Shown here in pieces: positions 39,356-51,061 of a stretch of DNA of 64,000 nucleotides. Each line of letters opens with the position of its first letter. Position 1 is the stretch's first letter. The position numbers and the translations under genes were made by a program. Origin of the DNA: Hydractinia symbiolongicarpus. Lineage: Eukaryota; Cnidaria; Hydrozoa; Anthoathecata; Hydractiniidae. The notes beneath the pieces are model-generated. The model worked only from the letters and a program-made list of their open reading frames with translations. It was not told the DNA's origin and did not search any database. The stretch lies in the NCBI RefSeq assembly GCF_029227915.1, contig NC_079880.1, positions 6,760,001-6,824,000 of the forward strand, written 5' to 3'.

Positions 39356-42211
39356 TGGTCGCTGTGGTAGCGCTTTATTTGAAAATTAAGATAAATAAAG
39401 TAACTTTTTTGCCGTGGGACGAATCCTACCCGTTAGCGCGCGCTGAAGAAATAGAGACAATTTCAAATACTACTTTTCACGGACTTTTTATCGATATCAG
39501 TCCGTTTGAGTTACAACGGTTGGGTCACATATTCGTACCAACATGCATTTGGCGATATTTATCTGATATTACTAGGTTGCATCCCTTTTAACAGTGAAAC
39601 GATTGAATGTGGGACTTAATTGAACTAACTTTGGACTGTGACCTGATACATGTGATAAATGAGGCAATTGGACTCCAAGAAATAACATTCATCTTAATTT
39701 GACATGATTGCCGGAACTCGGCGATTACACTGGGCGCCTTGGTAGCGCTTCATTTAAAAATTTATATAAATAAGTCATTCTTTACCGTGGGACCAATCCT
39801 AGCCGTTATCGCGCGCTGAAGAAATAGCGACAGTTTCAAAAACTGCATTACATTGACTTTCTAACGGTGTCAGTTCGTTTGAGTTACAATGGTTGGGTCA
39901 CATATTCGTACCAACATGTATTTAGCGATATTTTTCTGATATCACTAGATTGCTTCGCTTTTAACAATGAAACGATTGACTGTGGGACTTAATTTAACTA
40001 ACTTTGGACTGCGACCTGATAAATGTGATAAATAAGACAATTGGACTCCAAGAAATAACATTCTTTTTAATTAGACTTGTTTGCCTGAACTCAGCGATTA
40101 CACTGGGCGCTGTGGTAGCGCTTTATTTAAAAGTTTAGATTAATAAGTCTTTTTTTACTGTGGGACCAATCCTAGCCGTTATTGCGCGCTGAAGAAATAC
40201 AGACAGTTTCAAAAAGTACATTTCATTGACTTTCTAACAGTATCAACCCGTTTGAGTTACAACGGTTGAGTCACATATTCTTACCAAAATGTATTTCGTG
40301 ATATCTTTCCGGTATTCCTAGGTTGTTTCGCTTTTAACAGTGAAACGATTGACTGTGGGACTTAATTGAACTGATTTTGGGCTGTAATCTTATAATTGAA
40401 AAAGTAAGACAATTGGACTCCAAGAAATAGCATTCTTCTTGATTTAACATGATTGCCGCAACTCAGCGATTACACTGGTCGCTGTGGTAGCGCTTCATTT
40501 GAAAATTAAGATAAATAAAGTCACTTTTTAGCCGTGGGACGAATCCTACCCGTTAGCGCGCGCTGAAGAAATAGAGACAATTTCAAAAACTGCATTACAT
40601 TGACTTTCTAACGGTGTCAGTCCGTTTGAGTTACAGTGGTTGGGTCACATATTCGTACCAACATGTATTTAGCGATATTTTTCTGATATTACTAGATTGC
40701 TTCGCTTTTAACAATGAAATGATTGACTGTGGGACTTAATTGAACTAACTTCGGACTGCGACCTGATAAATGTGATAAATAAGACAATTGGACTATAAGA
40801 AATATCATTCTTCTGTATTAGACTTGTTTGCCTGAACTCAGCGATTACACTGGGCGCTGTGGTAGCGCTTTATTTAAAAATTTAGATTAATAAGTCTTTT
40901 TTTACTATGGGACCAATCCCAGCCGTTTCGTGCGCTGAAGAAATAGCGACAGTTTAAAAAACTGCATTACATTGACTTTCTAACGGCGTCAGTCCGTTTG
41001 AGTTACAGTGGTTGGGTCACATATTCGTACCAACATGTATTTAGCGATATTTTTCTGATATTACTAGATTGCTTCGCTTTTAACAATGAAATGATTGACT
41101 GTGGGACTTAATTGAACTAACTTTGGACTGCTACCTAATAAATGTGATAAATAAGACAATTGGACTCCAAGAAATAACATTCTTCTTCATTAGACTTGTT
41201 TGCCTGATCTCAGCGATTACACTGGGCGCTGTGGTAGCGCTTTATTTAAAACTTTAGATTAATAAGTCTTTTTTCACTGTGGGACCAATCCTAGCCGTTA
41301 TTGCGCGCTGAAGAAATACAGACAGTTTCAAAAGGTACATTTCATTGACTTTCTAACAGTATCAACCCGCTGGAGTTACAACGGTTGAGTCACATATTCT
41401 TACCAATATGTATTTCGTGATATCTTTCCGGTATTACTAGGTTGTATCGCTTTCAACAGTGAAACGATTGACCGCGGAACTTAATTGAACTGGTTTTGGG
41501 CTGTGACCTGATAAATGTGATAAATAAGACAATTGGACTCCAAATAACATTCTTCTTAATTAGACTTGTTTGCCTGAACTCAGCGATTACACTGGGCGCT
41601 GTGGTAGCGCTTTATTTAAAAATTTAGATTAATAAGTCTTTTTTTACTGTGGGACCAATCCTAGCCGTTATTGCGCGCGGAAGAAATAGCGACAGTTTCA
41701 AAAACTGCATTACATTGACTTTCTAACGGTGTCAGTCCGTTTGAGTTACAATGGTTGGGTCACATATTCTTACCAAAATGTATTTCGTGATATCTTTCCG
41801 GTATTACTAGGTTGTTTCGCTTTTAACAGTGAAACGATTGGCTGTGGGACTTAATTGAACTGATTTTGGCTGTAATCTTATAATTGAAAAAGTAAGACAA
41901 TTGGACTCCAAGAAGTAACATTCTTCTTGATTTAACATGATTGCCGCAACTCAGCGATTACACTGGTCGCTGTGGTAGCGCTTCATTTGAAAATTAAGAT
42001 AAATAAAGTCACTTTTTAGCCGTGGGACGAATCCTACCCGTTAGCGCGCGCTGAAGAAATAGAGACAATTTCAAAAACTGCATTACATTGACTTTCTAAC
42101 GGTGTCAGTTCGTTTGAGTTACAATGGTTGGGTCACATATTCGTACCAACATGTATTTAGCGATATTTTTCTGATATTACTAGATTGCTTCGCTTTTAAC
42201 AGTGAAACGAT
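39356..42211 (+). repeat. Mosaic satellite stretch with C, A, B and hybrid monomers
   Basis: Monomer starts (TTAA site) are seen at 39319 (C), 39694 (A-like with CTCGGCG), 40067 (B head with D-type tail), 40439 (C head, A body; the site reads TTGA) and 40814 (site reads TGTA). Neighbouring monomers switch type within themselves, unlike the clean A-B alternation of the left half. The final monomer is cut at GTGAAACGAT by the truncated MITE at 42212. A 75-codon open frame at 39364-39591 lies wholly inside a C monomer and is not a credible gene. Confidence 0.85.
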
Positions 42212-42216
42212 ATGTA
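42205..42216 (+). other. Satellite-to-MITE deletion junction of MITE copy 1
   Basis: GTGAAACGA of the satellite is joined to TATGTAAAAACC of the element interior. Intact counterparts are GTGAAACGATTGACTG and CGATCCATGTAAAAACC. Little or no shared sequence (AT at most) sits at the join, so end-joining of a deletion is likely. With copy 2 as model, about 510 bp were lost. Confidence 0.75.
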
Positions 42217-42543
42217 AAAACCGGAAGATATGTTAAATAACTTTTATTTAGCTTTCAGAAACTTCAAACAGAATGTAAAAATTCGCTCTAGAACAAAAGT
42301 AATTATATTTTAAGCAGATAGTGGCATTTTTAAAAATTTTTAAGCTTTTGATGACGTCACTGAAAATGTGCTGACGCAAGCAAATTGTTTTTGGTGCCAT
42401 TTTGTTCCTTTTATGACGTACTATAAGTGTGCCAAGTTTGATTCAATTTGATCAACCCTATGAAAAGTTATTGAGGGGGGGCGGAATCCGCACCCCCCCC
42501 CCCCCGGTCATAGTATGTTCGAAAAACCCCGGACCGAATAGGG
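42212..42543 (+). mobile_element. MITE copy 1, left-truncated piggyBac-like element (332 bp)
   Basis: This copy retains the right part of the element seen in full at 43666. It starts at ATGTAAAAACCGGAAG, which corresponds to 44081 in copy 2, and ends ACCGAATAGGG followed by TTAA (42544-42547). About 415 bp of the element's left end is absent, and so is the rest of the host monomer between GTGAAACGAT and its TTAA. The end GGACCGAATAGGG is a better complement of the left end CCCTATTCGGTCCG than the ends of the other copies. It differs from copy 2 at several bases (GATATGTTAAAT for GATATTTTAAAT, TTTATTTAGC for TTTATCTAGC). No open frame for a transposase. Confidence 0.82.
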
Positions 42544-43665
42544 TTAATTAGACTTGTTTGCCTGAACTCAGCGATTACACTGGGCGCTGTGGTAGCGCTT
42601 TATTTAAAAGTTTAGATTAATAAGTCTTTTTTTACTGTGGGACCAATCCTAGCCGTTATTGCGCGCTGAAGAAATACAGACAGTTTCAAAAAGTACATTT
42701 CATTGACTTTCTAACAGTATCAACCCGTTTGAGTTACAACGGTTGAGTCACATATTCTTACCAAAATGTATTTCGTGATATCTTTCCGGTATTACTAGGT
42801 TGTATTGCTTTCAACAGTGAAACGATTGACCGTGGAACTTAATTGAACTGATTTTGGGCTGTGACCTTATAAAAGTGAAAGTGAGACAATTGAACTCCAA
42901 GAAATAACATTCTTCTTAATTTGACATGATTGCCGGAACTCAGCGATTACACTGGGCACTGTGGTAGCGCTTCATTTAAAAACTTAGATAAATAAGTCAT
43001 TCTTTACCGTGGGACCAATCCTAGCCGTTATCGCGCGCTGAAGAAATAGCGACAGTTTCAAAAACTGCATTACGTTGACTTTCTAACGGTGTCAGTCCGT
43101 TTGAGTTACAATGGTTGGGTCACATATTCGTACCAACATGTATTTAGCCATATTTGTCTGATATTACTAGATTGCTTCGCTTTTAACAATGAAACGATTG
43201 ACTGTGGGACTTAATTGAACTAACTTCGGACTGCGACCTGATAAATGTGATAAATAAGACAATTGGAATCCAAGAAATAACATTCTTCTTAATTAGACTT
43301 GTTTGCCTGAACTCAGCGATTACACTGGGTGCTGTGGTAGCGCTTTATTTAAAAATTTAGATTAATAAGTCTTTTTTTACTGTGGGACCAATCCTAGCCG
43401 TTATCGCGCGCTGAAGAAATAGCGAAAGTTTCAAAAACTGCATTACATTGACTTTCTAACGGTGTCAGTCCGTTTGAGTTACAATGGTTGGGTCACATAT
43501 TTGTACAAACATGTATTTAGCGATATTTTTCTGATATTACTAGATTGCTTCGCTTTTAACAATGAAACGATTGACTGTGGGACTTAATTTAACTAACTTT
43601 GGACTGCGACCTGATAAATGTGATAAATAAGACAATTGGACTCCAAAAAATAACATTCTTCTTAA
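42544..43665 (+). repeat. Three satellite monomers between MITE copies 1 and 2
   Basis: The order is B (with GTTTAGATTAATAAG and a TGTATTGC variant near 42801), A (with CATTACGTTGAC near 43069 and a TATTTGTCTGATATTAC variant), then a monomer with a B-like head and A body that ends at CTTCTTAA, the target of MITE copy 2. Its penultimate part closely matches 58800-59280 in front of MITE copy 4, including GTATTGC and CATTACGTTGAC. Confidence 0.85.
43662..43665. other. TTAA target-site copy, left flank of MITE copy 2
   Basis: The left flank reads CATTCTTCTTAA and the right flank TTAATTAGACTTG (TTAA at 44409-44412). An empty monomer reads CATTCTTCTTAATTAGAC, so one TTAA became two on insertion. 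The same arrangement is seen at 56690-56693 with 57452-57455 and at 59313-59316 with 60062-60065. Confidence 0.88.
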
Positions 43666-43678
43666 CCCTATTCGGTCC

Positions 43679-43705
43679 GGGGGGGGGGGCGGATTCCGCC
43701 CCCCC
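43679..43705. repeat. Left subterminal G/C palindrome of MITE copy 2
   Basis: Eleven G, then CGGATTCCG, then seven C. It is an inverted repeat around a central A/T base and can fold into a stem; the G run may also form unusual structures. Equivalent sites are 56707-56732 (G10, C7) and 59330-59354 (G9, C7) in copies 3 and 4. The left tracts vary little in length compared with the right ones. Confidence 0.85.
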
Positions 43706-44220
43706 TGACAGTTTTTTTTAATAACTCCTGATTGCTTTGTTATATGGCTATGATACTTACTGAGTTTCAACATTCATCTATTAGACACCTGCATGCAATT
43801 TTTTAGGTCCCATACCTTTCAGAGGCTTCGATATTGGCCATTACTCGAAACTACCCCTAAAAATCTCTATGAAATCCTTATAATGGAGAAAATATAATAA
43901 CTCCTGTTAGGATTATCCTTAGAACGTGAAACTTGCAACACAACTTTGTTTCATTAAGAAGAATCATTTTGAATAATTTGAACATGTGACTAATCCGATT
44001 TCCCGATTTTGTCGGATTTTATCCGAAAATCGAAAAAAATCGGATTTTCGGGCAATTTTTGGCAATTTTTTATCCGATCCATGTAAAAACCGGAAGATAT
44101 TTTAAATAACTTTTATCTAGCTTTCAGAAACTTCAAACAGAATGTAAAAATTCGCTCTAGAACAAAAGTAATTATATTTTAAGCAGATAGTGGCATTTTT
44201 AAAAATTTTTAAGCTTTTGA

Positions 44221-44228
44221 TGACGTCA
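44221..44228. promoter_or_regulatory. CRE-like TGACGTCA palindrome in the MITE
   Basis: An exact TGACGTCA octamer, the consensus site of CREB/ATF bZIP factors, followed 15 bp later by TGACGCAAGC and further on by TATGACGTACTATA. It is kept in all four copies (42352, 44221, 57249, 59871). Binding or promoter activity is not shown; an 8-mer can occur by chance and its conservation may only reflect recent common origin. Confidence 0.3.
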
Positions 44229-44343
44229 CTGAAAATGTGCTGACGCAAGCAAATTTTTTTTGGTGCCATTTTGTTCCTTTTATGACGTACTATAAGTGTG
44301 CCAAGTTTGATTCAATTTGATCAACCCTATGAAAAGTTATTAA

Positions 44344-44370
44344 GGGGGGGGGGCGGAATCCGCCCCCCCC
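44344..44370. repeat. Right subterminal G/C palindrome of MITE copy 2
   Basis: Ten G, CGGAATCCG, then eight C, in inverted orientation to the left palindrome. The other copies have G15 and C19 at 57372-57414, G10 and C12 at 59994-60024, and G7 with C13 interrupted by an A at 42475-42505. Reported lengths of such homopolymers depend on sequencing accuracy. Confidence 0.83.
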
Positions 44371-44408
44371 CGGTCATAGTATGTTCGAAAAACCCCGACC
44401 GAATAGGG

Positions 44409-46079
44409 TTAATTAGACTTGTTTGCCTGAACTCAGCGATTACACTGGGCGCTGTGGTAGCGCTTTATTTAAAAGTTTAGATTAATAAGTCTTTTTTTAC
44501 TGTAAGACCAATCCTAGCCGTTATTGCGCGCTGAAGAAATACAGACAGTTTCAAAAAGTACATTTCATTGACTTTCTAACAGTATCAACCCGTTTGAGTT
44601 ACAACGGTTGAGTCACATATTCTTACCAAAATGTATTTCGTGATATCTTTCCGGTATTACTAGGTTGTATCGCTTTCAACAGTGAAACGATTGACCGTGG
44701 AACTTAATTGAACTGGTTTTGGGCTGTGACCTGATAAATGTGATAAATAAGACAATTGGACTCCAAATAACATTCTTCTTAATTAGACTTGTTTGCCTGA
44801 ACTCAGCGATTACACTGGGCGCTGTGGTAGCGCTTTATTTCAAAATTTAGATTAATAAGTCTTTTTTTACTGTGGGACCAATCCTAGCCGTTATCGCGCG
44901 CGGAAGAAATAGCGACAGTTTCAAAAACTGCATTACATTGACTTTCTAACGGTGTCAGTCCGTTTGAGTTACAATGGTTGGGTCACATATTCTTACCAAA
45001 ATGTATTTCGTGATATCTTTCCGGTATTACTAGGTTGTATCGCTTTCAACAGTGAAACGATTGACCGTGGAACTTAATTGAACTGATTTTGGGCTGTGAC
45101 CTTATAAATGTGAAAGTGAGACAATTGAACTCCAAGAAATAACATTCTTCTTAATTTGACATGATTGCCGGAACTCAGCGATTACACTGGGCACTGTGGT
45201 AGCGCTTCATTTAAAAACATAGATAAATAAGTCATTTTTTACCGTGGGACCAATCCTAGCCGTTATCGCGCGCTGAAGAAATAGCGACAGTTTCAAAAAC
45301 TGCATTACATTCACTTTCTAACGGTGTCAGTCCGTTTGAGTTACAATGGTTGGGTCACATATTCATACCAACATGTATTTAGCAATATTTTTCTGATATT
45401 ACTAGATTGCTTCGCTTTTAACAATGAAACGATTGGATGTGGGACTTAATTGAACTAACTTTGGATTGTTACCTGCTAAATGTGATAAATGTGACAATTG
45501 GACTCCAAGAAATAACATTCTTCTTAATTAGACTTGTTTGCCTGAACTCAGCGATTACACTGGGCGCTGTGGTAGCGCTTTATTTAAAAGTTTAGATTAA
45601 TAAGTAATTCTTTACCGTGGGACCAATCCTAGCCGTTATCGCGCGCTAAAGAAATAGAGACAGTTTCAAAAACTACATTTCATTGACTTTCTAACAGTAT
45701 CAATCCGTTTGTGCTACAACAGTTGAGTCACATATTCTTACCAAAATGTATTTCGTGATATCTTTCCGGTATTACTAGGTTGTTTCGCTTTTAACAGTGA
45801 AACGATTGACTGTGGGACTTAATTGAACTGATTTTGGGCTGTAACCTTATAATTGCAAAAGTAGGACAATTGGACTCCAAGAAATAACATTCTTCTTAAT
45901 TTGACATGATTGCCGCAACTCAGCGATTACACTGGTCCCTGTGGTAGCGCTTCATTTGAAAATTAAGATTAATAAAGTCACTTTTTAGCCGTGGGACGAA
46001 TCCTACCCGTTAGCGCGCGCTGAAGAAATAGAGACAATTTCAAATACTACTTTTCACGGACTTTGTATCGATCTCAGTC
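44409..46079 (+). repeat. Satellite stretch downstream of MITE copy 2
   Basis: It begins with a B monomer (GTTTAGATTAATAAG) that has the local variant CTGTAAGACCAATCC near 44501, followed by hybrids with the 3-bp shorter CTCCAAATAAC tail and the unusual CGCGCGGAAGAAAT near 44896. The same run of monomers follows MITE copies 3 and 4 (57452 and 60062). Variants ACATTCACTTTC near 45307 and ATTCATACCAACATG near 45362 are shared with those two regions. Confidence 0.85.
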
Positions 46080-47582
46080 CGTTTGAGTTACAATGGTTGG
46101 GTCACATATTCGTACCAACATGTATTTAGCGATATTTTTCTGATATTACTAGATTGCTTCGTTTTAACAATGAAACGATTGACTGTGGGACTTCATTGAA
46201 CTAACTTTGGACTGTGACCTTATAAATGTGAAAGTGAGACAATTGAACTCCAAGAAATAACATTCTTCTTAATTTGACATGATTGCCGGAACTCAGCGAT
46301 TACACTGGGCACTGTGGTAGCGCTTCATTTAAAAACTTAGATAAATAAGTCATTTTTTACCGTGGGACCAATCCTAGCCGTTATCGCGCACTGAAGAAAT
46401 AGCGACAGTTTCAAAAACTGCATTACATTGACTTTCTAACGGTGTCAGTCCGTTTGAGTTAGAATGGTTGGGTCACATATTCGTACCAACATGTATTTAG
46501 CGATATTTTTCTGATATTACTAGATTGCTTCGCTTTTAACAATGAAACGATTGACTGTGGGACTTAATTGAACTAACTTCGGACTGCGACCTGATAAATG
46601 TGATAAATAAGACAATTGGACTCCAAATAACATTCTTCTTAATTAGACTTGTTTGCCTGAACTCAGCGATTACACTGGGTGCTGTGGTAGCGCTTTATTT
46701 AAAAATTTAGATTAATAAGTCTTTTTTTACTGTGGGACCAATCCTAGCCGTTATCGCGCGCTGAAGAAATAGCGACAGTTTCAAAAACTGCATTACATTC
46801 ACTTTCTAACGGTGTCAGTCCGTTTGAGTTACAATGGTTGGGTCACATATTCATACCAACATGTATTTAGCAATATTTTTCTGATATTACTAGATTGCTT
46901 CGCTTTTAACAATGAAACGATTGGATGTGGGACTTAATTGAACTAACTTTGGATTGTTACCTGCTAAATGTGATAAATGTGACAATTGGACTCCAAGAAA
47001 TAACATTCTTCTTAATTAGACTTGTTTGCCTGAACTCAGCGATTACACTGGGCGCTGTGGTAGCGCTTTATTTAAAAGTTTAGATTAATAAGTAATTCTT
47101 TACCGTGGGACCAATCCTAGCCGTTATCGCGCGCTAAAGAAATAGAGACAGTTTCAAAAACTACATTTCATTGACTTTCTAACAGTATCAATCCGTTTGT
47201 GCTACAACAGTTGAGTCACATATTCTTACCAAAATGTATTTCGTGATATCTTTCCGGTATTACTAGGTTGTTTCGCTTTTAACAGTGAAACGATTGACTG
47301 TGGGACTTAATTGAACTGATTTTGGGCTGTAACCTTATAATTGCAAAAGTAGGACAATTGGACTCCAAGAAATAACATTCTTCTTAATTTGACATGATTG
47401 CCGCAACTCAGCGATTACACTGGTCCCTGTGGTAGCGCTTCATTTGAAAATTAAGATTAATAAAGTCACTTTTTAGCCGTGGGACGAATCCTACCCGTTA
47501 GCGCGCGCTGAAGAAATAGAGACAATTTCAAATACTACTTTTCACGGACTTTGTATCGATCTCAGTCCGTTTGAGTTACAAC
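45244..47582 (+). repeat. 4-monomer duplication (offset 1,489 bp)
   Basis: The segments 45244-46093 and 46733-47582 match at a constant offset of 1,489 bp, four monomers. Shared rare marks are CATTCACTTTC (45308 and 46797), ATTCATACC, TAGCAATATT, GCGCGCTAAAGAAATAG and GTGCTACAACAGTTG. The sequence between them is the start of the 5-monomer unit. Confidence 0.83.
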
Positions 47583-50500
47583 GGTTGGGTCACATACTCG
47601 TACCAACATGCATTTGGCGATATTTATCTGATATTACTAGGTTGCATCGCTTTTAACAGTGAAACGATTGAATGTGGGACTTAATTGAACTAACTTTGGA
47701 CTGTGACCTGATACATGTGATAAATGAGGCAATTGGACTCCCAGAAATAACATTCATCTTTATTTGACATGATTGCCGGAACTCGGCGATTACACTGGGC
47801 GCTGTGGTAGCGCTTCATTTAAAAATTTATATAAATAAGTCATTTTTTACCGTGGGACCAATCCTAGCCGTTATCGCGCGCTGAAGAAATAGCGACAGTT
47901 TCAAAAACTCCATTACATTGACTTTCTAACGGTGTCAGTTCGTTTGAGTTACAATGGTTGGGTCACATATTCGTACCAACATGTATTTAGCGATATTTTT
48001 CTGATATTACTAGATTGCTTCGTTTTAACAATGAAACGATTGACTGTGGGACTTCATTGAACTAACTTTGGACTGTGACCTTATAAATGTGAAAGTGAGA
48101 CAATTGAACTCCAAGAAATAACATTCTTCTTAATTTGACATGATTGCCGGAACTCAGCGATTACACTGGGCACTGTGGTAGCGCTTCATTTAAAAACTTA
48201 GATAAATAAGTCATTTTTTACCGTGGGACCAATCCTAGCCGTTATCGCGCACTGAAGAAATAGCGACAGTTTCAAAAACTGCATTACATTGACTTTCTAA
48301 CGGTGTCAGTCCGTTTGAGTTAGAATGGTTGGGTCACATATTCGTACCAACATGTATTTAGCGATATTTTTCTGATATTACTAGATTGCTTCGCTTTTAA
48401 CAATGAAACGATTGACTGTGGGACTTAATTGAACTAACTTCGGACTGCGACCTGATAAATGTGATAAATAAGACAATTGGACTCCAAATAACATTCTTCT
48501 TAATTAGACTTGTTTGCCTGAACTCAGCGATTACACTGGGTGCTGTGGTAGCGCTTTATTTAAAAATTTAGATTAATAAGTCTTTTTTTACTGTGGGACC
48601 AATCCTAGCCGTTATAGCGCGCTGAAGAAATAGCGACAGTTTCAAAAACTGCATTACATTGACTTTGTAACGGTGTCAGTCTTTTTGAGTTACAATGGTT
48701 GGGTCACATATTTGTACCAACATGTATTTAGCGATATTTTTCTGATATTACTAGATTGCTTCGCTTTTAACAATGAAACGATTGGATGTGGGACTTAATT
48801 GAACTAACTTTGGATTGTTACCTGTTAAATGTGATAAATGTGACAATTGGACTCCAAGAAATAACATTCTTCTTAATTAGACTTGTTTGCTTGAACTCAG
48901 CGATTACACTGGGCGCTGTGGTAGCGCTTTATTTAAAAGTTTAGATTAATAAGTAGTTTTTTACTGTGGGACCAATCCTAGCCGTTATCCCGCGCTTAAA
49001 AAATAGAGACAGTTTCAAACACTACATTTCATTGACTTTCTAACAGTGTCAATCCGTTTGTGTTACAACGCTGAAGTCACATATTCGTACCAACATGTAT
49101 TTCGTGATATCTTTCCGGTATTACTAGGTTGTTTCGCTTTTAACAGTGAAACGATTGACTGTGGTACTTAATTGAACTGATTTTGGGCTGTAACCTTATA
49201 ATTGAAAAAGTAGGACAATTGGACTCCAAGAAATAACATTCTTCTTAATTTGACATGATTGCCGCAACTCAGCGATTACACTGGTCCCTGTGGTAGCGCT
49301 TCATTTGAAAATTAAGATAAATAAAGTCACTTTTTAGCCGTGGGACGAATCCTACCCGTTAGCGCGCGCTGAAGAAATAGAGACAATTTCAAATACTACT
49401 TTTCACGGACTTTGTATCGATCTCAGTCCGTTTGAGTTACAACAGTTGGGTCACATACTCGTACCAACATGCATTTGGCGATATTTATCTGATATTACTA
49501 GGTTGCATCGCTTTTAACAGTGAAACGATTGAATGTGGGACTTAATTGAACTAACTTTGGACTGTGACCTGATAAATGTGATAAATGAGGCAATTGGACT
49601 CCCAGAAATAACATTCATCTTAATTTGACATGATTGCCGGAACTCGGCGATTACACTGGGCGCTGTGGTAGCGCTTCATTTAAAAATTTATATAAATAAG
49701 TCATTTTTTACCGTGGGACCAATCCTAGCCGTTATCGCGCGCTGAAGAAATAGCGACAGTTTCAAAAACTCCATTACATTGACTTTCTAACGGTGTCAGT
49801 TCGTTTGAGTTACAATGGTTGGGTCACATATTCGTACCAACATGCATTTAGCGATATTTTTCTGATATTACTAGATTGCTTCGTTTTAACAATGAAACGA
49901 TTGACTGTGGGACTTCATTGAACTAACTTTGGACTGTGACCTTATAAATGTGAAAGTGAGACAATTGAACTCCAAGAAATAACATTCTTCTTAATTTGAC
50001 ATGATTGCCGGAACTCAGCGATTACACTGGGCACTGTGGTAGCGCTTCATTTAAAAACTTAGATAAATAAGTCATTTTTTACCGTGGGACCAATCCTAGC
50101 CGTTATCGCGCACTGAAGAAATAGCGACAGTTTCAAAAACTGCATTACATTGACTTTCTAACGGTGTCAGTCCGTTTGAGTTAGAATGGTTGGGTCACAT
50201 ATTCGTACCAACATGTATTTAGCGATATTTTTCTGATATTACTAGATTGCTTCGCTTTTAACAATGAAACGATTGACTGTGGGACTTAATTGAACTAACT
50301 TCGGACTGCGACCTGATAAATGTGATAAATAAGACAATTGGACTCCAAATAACATTCTTCTTAATTAGACTTGTTTGCCTGAACTCAGCGATTACACTGG
50401 GTGCTGTGGTAGCGCTTTATTTAAAAATTTAGATTAATAAGTCTTTTTTTACTGTGGGACCAATCCTAGCCGTTATCGCGCGCTGAAGAAATAGCGACAG

Positions 50501-51061
50501 TTTCAAAAACTGCATTACATAGACTTTGTAACGGTGTCAGTCCGTTTGAGTTACAATGGTTGGGTCACATATTTGTACCAACATGTATTTAGCGATATTT
50601 TTCTGATATTACTAGATTGCTTCGCTTTTAACAATGAAACGATTGGATGTGGGACTTAATTGAACTAACTTTGGATTGTTACCTGTTAAATGTGATAAAT
50701 GTGACAATTGGACTCCAAGAAATAACATTCTTCTTAATTAGACTTGTTTGCTTAAACTCAGCGATTACACTGGGCGCTGTGGTAGCGCTTTATTTAAAAG
50801 TTTAGATTAATAAGTAGTTTTTTACTGTGGGACCAATCCTAGCCGTTATCCCGCGCTTAAAAAATAGAGACAGTTTCAAACACTACATTTCATTGACTTT
50901 CTAACAGTGTCAATCCGTTTGTGTTACAACGCTGAAGTCACATATTCGTACCAACATGTATTTCGTGATATCTTTCCGGTATTACTAGGTTGTTTCGCTT
51001 TTAACAGTGAAACGATTGACTGTGGTACTTAATTGAACTGATTTTGGGCTGTAACCTTATA
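46080..51061 (+). repeat. 5-monomer higher-order unit, about 2.7 copies (1,861 bp)
   Basis: CGCGCACTGAAG at 46385, 48246 and 50107 gives two equal steps of 1,861 bp. Other shared marks are GCTTCGTTTTAACAATG, GACTTCATTGAAC, GTTAGAATGGTTGGG and GGGTGCTGTGGTAGC. The copies are less identical than the X or Z pairs: the 48,658 copy has ACATTGACTTTGTAACGG where the first has ACATTCACTTTCTAACGG. A further copy appears at 53829, 3,722 bp beyond the third. Confidence 0.85.

Larger units (their letters stand above)
43666..44408 (+). mobile_element. MITE copy 2, full-length piggyBac-like element (743 bp)
   Basis: The ends are CCCTATTCGGTCCGG on the left and CGACCGAATAGGG on the right, inverted over about 12 bp, and TTAA lies on both sides (43662-43665 and 44409-44412) where an uninterrupted monomer has one TTAA. 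TTAA duplication with CCC-starting ends is the hallmark of the piggyBac superfamily. Palindromes with G and C runs lie near each end. Inside are a direct repeat GGCAATTTTT twice at 44051-44070, a small hairpin CCGAAAATC/GATTTTCGG at 44023-44051, and a CRE-like TGACGTCA at 44221. There is no transposase frame, so movement would need an enzyme from elsewhere. The superfamily call rests on ends and target site only. Confidence 0.82.

Noticed and set aside
39364-39591. A 75-codon open frame on the plus strand
   Set aside because: It lies wholly within one type C monomer, sibling C monomers carry stops in the same frame, and it has no recognisable domain or start context.
43540-43773. Minus-strand open frames of 71-77 codons at 43540 and 59207
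   Set aside because: They span the satellite-MITE border and the poly-G/C tract; the frame differs after the tract between copies, so no selected protein is likely.
43666-44408. Tc1/mariner or hAT element
   Set aside because: The target duplication is TTAA rather than TA or an 8-bp site, and the ends start with CCC.
44298-44480. Open frames of 60-65 codons at 44298, 57326 and 59948 beginning in the MITE
   Set aside because: They read through G and C homopolymers of different length and end in satellite sequence; their similarity reflects copies of the same repeat, not protein conservation.
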